This document shows, in pieces, positions 58,362 through 64,000 of a stretch of 64,000 bases of DNA. Location of the stretch: NCBI GenBank assembly GCA_963704025.1, contig CAVPGP010000001.1, positions 496,001 through 560,000 of the forward strand. Reading direction: 5' to 3'. How positions within the stretch are numbered: position 1 is the first letter of the stretch; each line of letters opens with the position of its first letter. Made by a program: the position numbers and the translations under genes. Under the pieces are notes generated by a model. The model did not search any database, had not been told where the DNA came from, and worked only from the letters and a program-made list of their open reading frames with translations. The DNA is from CAVPGP01 sp963704025. GTDB taxonomy: Bacteria > Actinomycetota > Thermoleophilia > Gaiellales > Gaiellaceae.

Positions 58362-58751
58362 CTACTTGATCTCGACCGAGGCGCCGGCCTCTTCGAGCTG
58401 CGCCTTGATCGAGTCCGCCTCGTCCTGGGCGACGCCCTCCTTGACGTTGCCGGGAGCGCCGTCCACGAGGTCCTTCGCCTCCTTCAGGCCGAGGCCGGTG
58501 ATGGCGCGGACGACCTTGATCACCTGGATCTTCTTGTCGCCTGCACCGGTGAGCACCACGTCGAAGGAGCTCTTCTCCTCCGCCGTGGCGGCACCGTCGC
58601 CGCCCCCGACCGCGCCCGGGGCCGCGACCGCGACCGGAGCTGCGGCCGTGACGCCCCACTCGTCCTCGATCTTCTTCTTCAGCTCGACCAGCTCCAGCAC
58701 GGACATGCTGCCGAGCTGATCGAAGATGGTGTCGACTGCGCTGGCAGCCAT
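58362..58751 (-). CDS. rplL: 50S ribosomal protein L7/L12
   Basis: 129 residues. N-terminal dimerisation helices (VDTIFDQLGSMSVLELVELK), Ala/Gly hinge (APVAVAAPGAVGGGDGAATA), C-terminal domain SSFDVVLTGAGDKKIQVIKV, VRAITGLGLKEAKDLVDGAP. Stalk protein recruiting translational GTPases. Directly follows rplJ. Confidence 0.98.
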   Translation of the reverse strand: MAASAVDTIFDQLGSMSVLELVELKKKIEDEWGVTAAAPVAVAAPGAVGGGDGAATAEEKSSFDVVLTGAGDKKIQVIKVVRAITGLGLKEAKDLVDGAPGNVKEGVAQDEADSIKAQLEEAGASVEIK

Positions 58752-59447
58752 CTATGCCTCCTCAGGTTCAGGTGTGTCTTCGGGTTCGGGTGTGACTTCG
58801 GTCTCTTCGGCGGCCGTCTCGTCGGCCGCCTCTGCTGCGGGCTCTGCAGCCTCGGCTTCGGCTGCGGGCTCCTCGGCCGGAGCCTCCTCGGCGACCGGTG
58901 CCGCCGACGCAGAGGTGTCGCCCTCGGCTTCCAGCTGCTCGATCCTGGCGTCGATCAGCCCGACGAGGTTCTGCAGCGGGGCCTGGAAGAGGCCGACGAT
59001 CGTCGTCAGCGGCGCCGTGATCGCTCCCAGCACCTGGCTGCGGAGCACGTCGAGCGGCGGCAGCTTCGCCAGCTCCTCGACGTCGGCGTCGCTGATCGGG
59101 CGGCCCTCGAGCACGCCGCCGCGGATCGCCAGCACCTTCGTGTCGCGGGCGACCTTCGACAGGGCCTTCGCGGCCGCGACCATGTCGCCCTCGGCGTCGA
59201 GGAACGCGATCGCGGACGGGCCCTCGAGCAGCGCCAGCAGGGCGTCCTGCCCCGCGGCCTCGGCAGCCCGGCGCGTGAGCGTGTTCTTCACGACCTGGAA
59301 CTTCGCCCCGTGCTGGAGCAGCTCGCCCCGCAGCGAGTCGATCTCGGGCATGGTCAAGCCCCGGTAGTCGGCGACGATCAGCGTCTCCGAGCTCTTCAGC
59401 TGCGCGGTCAGCTCGTCGACGACCCGCTGCTTCTCGTTCTTGTGCAT
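58752..59447 (-). CDS. rplJ: 50S ribosomal protein L10 with acidic C-terminal tail
   Basis: 231 residues; typical L10 is 165-180. Core 1 to about 175: MHKNEKQRVVDELTAQLKSS, TLIVADYRGLTMPEIDSLRG, VKNTLTRRAAEAAGQ, VLRSQVLGAITAPLTTIVGL. The tail of about 55 residues is Glu/Ala/Pro-rich (EEAPAEEPAAEAEAAEPAAE). SD GGAGGTGAG before the ATG. Preceded by an L10 leader. Confidence 0.97.
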   Translation of the reverse strand: MHKNEKQRVVDELTAQLKSSETLIVADYRGLTMPEIDSLRGELLQHGAKFQVVKNTLTRRAAEAAGQDALLALLEGPSAIAFLDAEGDMVAAAKALSKVARDTKVLAIRGGVLEGRPISDADVEELAKLPPLDVLRSQVLGAITAPLTTIVGLFQAPLQNLVGLIDARIEQLEAEGDTSASAAPVAEEAPAEEPAAEAEAAEPAAEAADETAAEETEVTPEPEDTPEPEEA

Positions 59448-59468
59448 CTCTCACCTCCTCCGAAATGT

Positions 59469-59596
59469 CGAGCCCGCACGGAGGCGGGCTCGAACGAAGG
59501 CGAGAGACTCGCTTCTTCCGATCCACCTCGGCTGGTCTTCTGCCGCGGCGCGGATGCGCTGCGGCCGCCAGCTGTCTTCGGCGACGGGCGTTGTGC
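59469..59596 (-). promoter_or_regulatory. Ribosomal protein L10 leader
   Basis: In the mRNA between rplA and rplJ, GCCGAAGACAGCTGG and GCAGAAGACCAGCCGAGGTG resemble the conserved L10/L12-binding leader, whose 3' side ends CCGAGGTG. A hairpin CGAGCCCGC/GCGGGCTCG (59469-59492) follows. Known leaders of this class bind the L10-L12 complex and repress rplJL; the same is inferred here. Boundaries are approximate. Confidence 0.7.
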
Positions 59597-60334
59597 TTAC
59601 GCGGAAACCGGTTCGGGAGCCTCCTCCAGCTCCTCGACGATGTCACGGAGCCGCTGGGGATCGACGTGGATCCCGGGCTCCATGGTGCTCGTCAGGGTGA
59701 TCTTCTTGATGTAGCGCCCCTTCGCGGCGGCAGGCTTGGCGCGGTTGATCTCGTCGAGCAGCGCCGCGTAGTTCTCGAGCAGCGCCCGCTCCTCGAAGCT
59801 GCGTTTCCCGATCGCCACGTGGACGTTCGCGCCGCGGTCCGTCCGGTACTCCATCCTCCCCGCCTTGGACTCCCGCACCGCCTTGCCCACCTCGAAGGTG
59901 ACCGTGCCGGTCTTCGGGTTCGGCATCAGGCCACGCGGGCCGAGCACGCGGCCGAGCCGGCCAACCTGACCCATCATGTCGGGCGTCGCGATCGCGACGT
60001 CGAAGTCGGTGAAGCCCTCCTCGATCCGCTTCGCGAGATCGGCGGAGCCGACGACGTCCGCGCCCGCATCTTCGGCCTCTTTGGCCTTCTCGCCCTCGGC
60101 GAACACGGCCACGCGCACGTCGCGGCCTGTTCCGTGCGGGAGCGAGATCGTCCCGCGCAGCTGCTGGTCGGCGTGGCGGACGTTCAGGCCGAGGTTGAAG
60201 TGCACCTCGACGGTCTCGTCGAACTTCGTCGGCTCGAGGTCCTTCAGGAGCTTGACCGCCTCGGCGGGCGAGTACAGCCGCTCACGGTCGATCTTGGCTG
60301 CGGAGGCGCCGTAGCGCTTGCCGTGCTTCGGCAT
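59597..60334 (-). CDS. rplA: 50S ribosomal protein L1
   Basis: 245 residues: MPKHGKRYGASAAKIDRERL, FDETVEVHFNLGLNVRHADQ, QLRGTISLPHGTGRDVRVAV, MGQVGRLGRVLGPRGLMPNP, KTGTVTFEVGKAVRESKAGR. L1 stalk, moves deacylated tRNA. ATG overlaps the rplK end by one base. Confidence 0.98.
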   Translation of the reverse strand: MPKHGKRYGASAAKIDRERLYSPAEAVKLLKDLEPTKFDETVEVHFNLGLNVRHADQQLRGTISLPHGTGRDVRVAVFAEGEKAKEAEDAGADVVGSADLAKRIEEGFTDFDVAIATPDMMGQVGRLGRVLGPRGLMPNPKTGTVTFEVGKAVRESKAGRMEYRTDRGANVHVAIGKRSFEERALLENYAALLDEINRAKPAAAKGRYIKKITLTSTMEPGIHVDPQRLRDIVEELEEAPEPVSA

Positions 60335-60759
60335 CAGAGATCCACCTCGACTCCCATGGAGCGGGCGGTGCCGGCGATCACGAGCATCGCGTGGTCGACG
60401 TCGCGCGCGTTCAGGTCGGGGAGCTTCGTCTCGGCGATCGAGCGCACCTGGTCGCGGGTCAGGCGGCCGACCTTCGTCCGGTTCGGCTCGGCGGATCCCT
60501 TCTCCAGGTTGAGCGCCTCCTTGATCAGCACGGCCGCGGGCGGCGTCTTCGTGATGAACGTGAAGGAGCGGTCTTCGTACACCGTGATCTCCACCGGGAT
60601 GATGCGGCCGTTCTGCGCCTGCGTCTCCGCGTTGAAGGCCTTGCAGAACTCCATGATGTTGACGCCGTGCTGGCCGAGCGCCGGTCCGACCGGCGGCGCC
60701 GGGTTGGCCTGGCCGCCCGGGATCTGGAGCTTGATCATCGTCAGGACTTTCTTCGCCAC
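60334..60759 (-). CDS. rplK: 50S ribosomal protein L11
   Basis: 141 residues: KVLTMIKLQIPGGQANPAPP, VGPALGQHGVNIMEFCKAFN, GRIIPVEITVYEDRSFTFIT, KTPPAAVLIKEALNLEKGSA. The proline-rich N-terminal segment for thiopeptide binding is conserved. 9 bp after nusG. Confidence 0.98.
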   Translation of the reverse strand: MAKKVLTMIKLQIPGGQANPAPPVGPALGQHGVNIMEFCKAFNAETQAQNGRIIPVEITVYEDRSFTFITKTPPAAVLIKEALNLEKGSAEPNRTKVGRLTRDQVRSIAETKLPDLNARDVDHAMLVIAGTARSMGVEVDL

Positions 60760-60768
60760 AACGTTCCT

Positions 60769-61302
60769 TTAGTCGATCTTCTTTACCTGGTCGAAGCCGA
60801 GCTCGACCGGGACCTGGCGCTCGAAGATGTCGACGAGCACCTTCAGCTTCTGCTGATCCGGGTTGACGTCGACGATCTCGCCGTCGAAGTCGGAGAGCGG
60901 GCCGGAGGTCACCTTGACGGACTCGCCGAGCGAGAACTCGACGGTCGTGCGGGCGCGCTCGCCGCCGGCGGCGGCGCCGGTCTTCAGGATCCGGTCGACC
61001 TCGGCCTGCGCGAGCGGCACGGGCTTGGCGCCCGCGCCCACGAAGCCGGTCACCCCGGGTGTGTTCTTGACCACCGTCCAGGCCTCGTCCGAGAGGTCCA
61101 TGTTCACGAGCACGTAGCCCGGCAGGACGCGCTTCTCGATCTGCACCTTCTGCCCGTCCTTCGTCTCGATCACCTGCTCGGTCGGGACGACGACGCGCCG
61201 GAAGCGAGGGCGCTGCCCCATCGAGTCGATGCGGTGCTCGAGGTTGGCCTTGACCTTGTTCTCGTGGCCCGAATACGTGTTGACGACATACCAGCGAAAC
61301 AT
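60769..61302 (-). CDS. nusG: Transcription termination/antitermination protein NusG
   Basis: 177 residues from the ATG at 61300-61302: MFRWYVVNTYSGHENKVKAN. NGN domain (VLPGYVLVNMDLSDEAWTVV, NTPGVTGFVG) and C-terminal KOW domain (FSLGESVKVTSGPLSDFDGE, IFERQVPVELGFDQVKKID). Couples RNA polymerase to ribosome or Rho. Confidence 0.98.
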   Translation of the reverse strand: MFRWYVVNTYSGHENKVKANLEHRIDSMGQRPRFRRVVVPTEQVIETKDGQKVQIEKRVLPGYVLVNMDLSDEAWTVVKNTPGVTGFVGAGAKPVPLAQAEVDRILKTGAAAGGERARTTVEFSLGESVKVTSGPLSDFDGEIVDVNPDQQKLKVLVDIFERQVPVELGFDQVKKID

Positions 61303-61319
61303 TGACTCTCCCGGCTTTC

Positions 61320-61673
61320 CTACTGCCCCAGCAGAACGTTGGAGACGAAGCGCTTGAAGACCTGATCGCAGAAGAAGAGGTACGTGCCGACGATCGCGCA
61401 GGCGATCAAGACCACCGCCACGCCCTGGATCAACTGCGACTGCCCCGGCCACTCGACCTTCTGCAGCTCCGCATAGGATTCGCGGATGAAGTTGAAGAAG
61501 CCGCGCTTGCGCTTCGCTTCCTGCTGAGGCTCGTGCCGGGGCTGCGGCTCGCCGCTCGGCTCCGGCGCACCGTTGTCGGCGGGCGGCCGCTGGCGGGGCG
61601 GGGCGGCGCCGGCGCTCGAAGCTTCCTGCGCCTGCCGACGGGCGCGGCGCTGCGAACGGGTCTGCCGGGCCAC
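61320..61673 (-). CDS. secE: Protein translocase subunit SecE
   Basis: 117 residues from the GTG at 61671-61673, whose G overlaps the rpmG TAG. The first about 60 residues are Arg/Gln/Pro-rich and disordered (RRARRQAQEASSAGAAPPRQ). The conserved part is FFNFIRESYAELQKVEWPGQ plus one membrane helix (VAVVLIACAIVGTYLFFCDQ). Stabilises SecY. 17 bp before nusG. Confidence 0.95.
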   Translation of the reverse strand: MARQTRSQRRARRQAQEASSAGAAPPRQRPPADNGAPEPSGEPQPRHEPQQEAKRKRGFFNFIRESYAELQKVEWPGQSQLIQGVAVVLIACAIVGTYLFFCDQVFKRFVSNVLLGQ

Positions 61674-61834
61674 TAGCGGGTCTCCCGGTGGAGCGTGTGC
61701 TTGCCGCACCAACGGCAGTACTTCGAGAACTCGACGCGGTCCGGATGGTTCCGCTTCGACTTCTGGGTCTGGTAGTTGCGCCGCTTGCACTCCGTGCAGG
61801 CGAGCGTGATTCCTACGCGTACTCCGGTGGCCAT
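61673..61834 (-). CDS. rpmG: 50S ribosomal protein L33
   Basis: 53 residues: MATGVRVGITLACTECKRRN, YQTQKSKRNHPDRVEFSKYC, RWCGKHTLHRETR. Zinc-binding Cys4 form (CTEC and CRWC). Short, so easily missed. First gene of the rpmG-secE-nusG unit, 38 bp after tRNA-Met. Confidence 0.97.
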   Translation of the reverse strand: MATGVRVGITLACTECKRRNYQTQKSKRNHPDRVEFSKYCRWCGKHTLHRETR

Positions 61835-61872
61835 ATCTGGATCAGGTCCTGGTGGTTCTGGATAGGTGCGAG

Positions 61873-61946
61873 TAGCGGCGGCAGGACTCGAACCTGCGAC
61901 ACGCGGATTATGATTCCGCTGCTCTAACCAACTGAGCTACGCCGCC
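61873..61946 (-). tRNA. tRNA-Met (CAT)
   Basis: 74 nt: acceptor GGCGGCG/CGCCGCT (first pair G-U), D-arm GCTC-AGTTGGTTA-GAGC, anticodon stem GCGGA/TCCGC with loop ATCATAA (CAT), T-arm GCAGG-TTCGAGT-CCTGC, discriminator A, no encoded CCA. Features fit an elongator tRNA-Met; a lysidine-modified tRNA-Ile(CAU) cannot be fully excluded. Upstream of rpmG as often seen in actinobacteria. Confidence 0.93.
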
Positions 61947-61998
61947 GCGCGGGGGGCAGTGTAGCAACATCCGGGATGGACGCTAGCGTTCTCGGGCC

Positions 61999-62289
61999 GT
62001 GTGCGAGGCCGAATCCTGCTGGCGCTGCAGCGCGAAGATGGAGTGGCGCCACGGGACGTGGCAGTGTCCCGTGTGCCGGTTCAAGCTCGGCTGTTGCGAA
62101 GGAGAACCCCAGAGCTCGTGTCAGACCGCGTCCACCCCTCGGTCCTCGCCGGTTTCGGCTCCGCCGCGGACGCGTACGACCGGGCGAGGCCGGAATATCC
62201 GCCCGAGGCGGTGGCCTGGCTCGGCGAGCGGCTCGGGCTCGGGCCCGGCCGCACGGTGGTCGACCTCGCCGCGGGCACGGGGAAGCTGA
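61999..62289 (+). CDS. Small zinc-ribbon protein
   Basis: Starts GTG: VCEAESCWRCSAKMEWRHGT followed by WQCPVCRFKLGCCEGEPQSS and C. CWRC and CPVC form a zinc ribbon, followed by CC and another Cys; about 43 residues have a protein-like pattern. The frame then runs on to 62289 over the methyltransferase start with low-complexity Ser/Thr/Pro/Arg sequence (96 residues in total), so the natural stop may have been lost. Function unknown; small DNA- or protein-binding zinc ribbons are the general expectation. Confidence 0.5.
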   Translation: MCEAESCWRCSAKMEWRHGTWQCPVCRFKLGCCEGEPQSSCQTASTPRSSPVSAPPRTRTTGRGRNIRPRRWPGSASGSGSGPAARWSTSPRARGS

Positions 62290-62852
62290 CGAGGGCGCTC
62301 GTCCCGACCGGCGCGCGCGTCGTGGCCGTCGAGCCGGTCGAGGAGATGCGCGCACACATCGACGGCGAGGCCGTGTCGGGATACGCCGAGTCGATGCCGC
62401 TCCGGGACAACTTCGCCGACGCGGTCGCGGTCGGCCAGGCGTTTCACTGGTTTGCAAACGACGAGGCGCTCGCGGAGATCGCGCGCGTCCTCCGTCCGGG
62501 CGGCAGGCTCGGCCTGATCTGGAACGGGCGCGACGACTCGGCGCCCATCCAGCAGGCGTTCACCGGGATCGTGGAGGAGCTGCGCGCGAGCGAGGCGGCC
62601 TGGAAGCGCGACGCATGGCGCGACGTGCTCGAGGCGAGCGCGCTCTATGGGCCGATCGAGGAAACCGCCGTCAGCTGGGAGCGCCGCCTCGACGGGGACG
62701 AGCTCGCGGAGCTGGCCTCCTCGATCTCGTTCGTCGCGGCCTCGCCGCCCGAGCGCCGTGAGAAGATCATGGACAGAGCCCGCGCGCTCGCCCCGGACGG
62801 CCCGGTGCGGTTCCCGTACGTGACGAACGCGTTCGTTGTCCAGAAGACGTGA
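62118..62852 (+). CDS. Class I SAM-dependent methyltransferase
   Basis: 244 residues from the GTG at 62118 (VSDRVHPSVLAGFGSAADAY). Motif I VVDLAAGTGKLTRALV, post-I VVAVEPVEEM, motif II-like ADAVAVGQAFHWF (UbiE/type-11 family), motif III LRPGGRLGLIWNGRDD. Small-molecule methyltransferase, substrate unknown. The GNAT gene starts within its stop codon (GTGA). Confidence 0.9.
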   Translation: MSDRVHPSVLAGFGSAADAYDRARPEYPPEAVAWLGERLGLGPGRTVVDLAAGTGKLTRALVPTGARVVAVEPVEEMRAHIDGEAVSGYAESMPLRDNFADAVAVGQAFHWFANDEALAEIARVLRPGGRLGLIWNGRDDSAPIQQAFTGIVEELRASEAAWKRDAWRDVLEASALYGPIEETAVSWERRLDGDELAELASSISFVAASPPERREKIMDRARALAPDGPVRFPYVTNAFVVQKT

Positions 62853-63394
62853 CGCTCCGGCCGCCGGAGCCGCCGCTCGCGGACGACGCGATCCGGCTCG
62901 TGCCGCTCTGCGCCCGCCACGAGGCGGGCCTGGACGCGTTGACGCAGGACCCGGACGTGCGCAGGTACACCCGGGTCCCGACGGCGGTGCCGAAGGGCTT
63001 CGCGGCGGCCTGGCTCGCCCGCTACGAGGAAGGCTGGCGCGACGGCTCGCGGGCAGGCTTCGCGATCGAGTCGCACGAGGGTGAGTTTCTCGGCCTCGGC
63101 CTCTTCGTGGACCTCAACGCCGACGGACGCCAGGGGGAGATCGGCTACGTGGTCGGCGCGGAGGCACGGGGCCGGGGCGTGGCGACCCGCACGCTCGAGC
63201 TGCTGACGCACTGGGGGTTCGCCGGGCTCGGGCTGGAGCGGATCGAGCTTTGGATCGAAGTCACGAACGCGGGGTCGGAGCTCGTGGCGGAGCGGGCGGG
63301 CTACAGGCGCGAGGGCGTTCTGCGCTCGTACTGGTTCAAGGAAGAGATCCGCGGCGACTTCGGCATCTGGTCACGGCTGCGCAGCGATCTGTAG
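62849..63394 (+). CDS. GNAT-family N-acetyltransferase (RimJ/RimL type)
   Basis: 181 residues, GTG start overlapping the methyltransferase stop by 4 nt. IRLVPLCARHEAGLDALTQD start, acetyl-CoA loop GYVVGAEARGRGVATRTLEL (R/Q-x-x-G-x-G/A), LERIELWIEVTNAGSELVAE and AGYRREGVLRSYW are typical of RimJ/L proteins that acetylate amino groups of proteins or small amines. Likely cotranscribed with the methyltransferase. Confidence 0.92.
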   Translation: MTLRPPEPPLADDAIRLVPLCARHEAGLDALTQDPDVRRYTRVPTAVPKGFAAAWLARYEEGWRDGSRAGFAIESHEGEFLGLGLFVDLNADGRQGEIGYVVGAEARGRGVATRTLELLTHWGFAGLGLERIELWIEVTNAGSELVAERAGYRREGVLRSYWFKEEIRGDFGIWSRLRSDL

Positions 63395-63421
63395 CCGCCC
63401 TGCGCGACGGAGCGACGCCGC

Positions 63422-64000
63422 TCACCTGGGCGTGAAGTCTGCTTCGATGCCCGACTCGTCCTCGACGAGGTGGTACGTACGCCCGGCTTCGAGGTCGAGG
63501 GTGAGGTATACGGAGGTGCCGCTCGGGATCGACTGCATCGCGCCGAGTGCCGTCACCGGCACGGGATCGCGGGGCAGGCGCCCGGTGGACTCGATCTTCG
63601 CGGCCCAGCGTGCCTTGTCGGCCTCGGTCCTGCCGGGGTTGAGCGTCGAGAGCTCGAAGCCCCGCTCGAAGCCGGACGCGTTGCGGAGCTCGATCGTCTG
63701 CTTTCCCGCCTGGAGCTCCGGGACGTCGAACCGCTTCGGCTCGGCGGTGATCACGGCGTCCGGCTTCGGCAGCTCCGCGCCCGAGTCGCCGGCAACCGTG
63801 AAGCGCCGCGCCATGCCGAGCTTCACGTGCGGCACCCCTCTTGTGTTCGGGAAGTAGCAGAGGAAGGCGTACGTCCCCGGCTCGAGCCTCCGGGTGACGG
63901 TGATCGTCGCGCCCGGCGTCAGCGCCGGGGGTCCGGCGACGTCGGTGAGCCAAGGGAGGTCGTCGCCGCTCTTCTCGAGCGCGGCGAGGGCGTCGTCCAC
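63422..64000 (-). CDS. Cupredoxin-like protein, 5' end beyond window
   Basis: At least 192 residues, open to the right edge. It contains a blue-copper-type strand pattern: TITVTRRLEPGTYAFLCYFP then KLGMARRFTV, where the C in FLCYF and M in KLGMA are in places used for copper in plastocyanin-like proteins. A second beta module (about 90-190; RFDVPELQAGKQTIELRN, TYHLVEDESGIEADF) is cupredoxin-like as well. Probably a secreted protein; the N-terminus and any signal lie outside. Confidence 0.7.
   Translation of the reverse strand: MDDALAALEKSGDDLPWLTDVAGPPALTPGATITVTRRLEPGTYAFLCYFPNTRGVPHVKLGMARRFTVAGDSGAELPKPDAVITAEPKRFDVPELQAGKQTIELRNASGFERGFELSTLNPGRTEADKARWAAKIESTGRLPRDPVPVTALGAMQSIPSGTSVYLTLDLEAGRTYHLVEDESGIEADFTPR

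Overview
The window is a high-GC chromosomal segment from what looks like a Gram-positive actinobacterium. I infer a deep-branching lineage of the Thermoleophilia type (Gaiellales/Solirubrobacterales). The grounds are the GC content, frequent GTG/TTG starts, a type-Z zinc-binding S14, a C-terminally extended L10 with an L10-leader, the rpmG-secE-nusG and str-S10-spc-alpha gene order, an NHEJ-type Ku, and several small families I associate with that group. No rRNA, CRISPR array, prophage or insertion sequence was seen.

Layout. 1-25 kb is a mosaic of short operons: paired cupins, an MFS/TetR unit with a visible operator, a CoA-transferase-family gene followed by a beta-propeller/lysyl-oxidase fusion, an SPFH/NfeD pair, a HAD phosphatase with a frameshifted nitrilase, an MFS exporter, tRNA-Pro, a short SSB, an alpha/beta hydrolase, a small HTH protein next to Ku, an acyl-CoA synthetase, two divergent coiled-coil wall proteins (NlpC/P60 and 3D domain), a NarL-type regulator, a PBP4-type carboxypeptidase, LigA, a HAD phosphatase, TruA, an MbfA-like membrane protein, a second NfeD protein and a Kelch protein.

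25-62 kb is almost entirely the information-processing supercluster on the minus strand, read right to left: tRNA-Met, rpmG-secE-nusG-rplK-rplA-[L10 leader]-rplJ-rplL, a 0.5 kb spacer with a broken gene, rpoB-rpoC, an unrelated lipoprotein-like gene and a GGDEF gene, then rpsL-rpsG-fusA-tuf-S10-spc-secY-adk-map-infA-alpha operon (rpmJ, rpsM, rpsK, rpsD, rpoA, rplQ). 62-64 kb holds a small zinc-ribbon protein, a methyltransferase, a GNAT acetyltransferase and a truncated cupredoxin-like gene.

The most interesting non-coding signals are as follows. (i) Four roughly 165-nt spacers inside the ribosomal-protein operon fold into long hairpins with shared internal GGACGC motifs, compensatory stem changes and shared flanks next to the downstream Shine-Dalgarno (SD). 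(ii) Ten copies of a palindromic repeat centred on GGGGACTGTCCCC all have the same orientation; one is embedded in a coding sequence behind a 15-bp tandem array. (iii) infA has no ATG/GTG/TTG start; an ACG follows a good SD and an intrinsic terminator precedes it. Several ribosomal proteins (S17, S3, L22, L15, L10) carry long low-complexity acidic or glycine-rich extensions.
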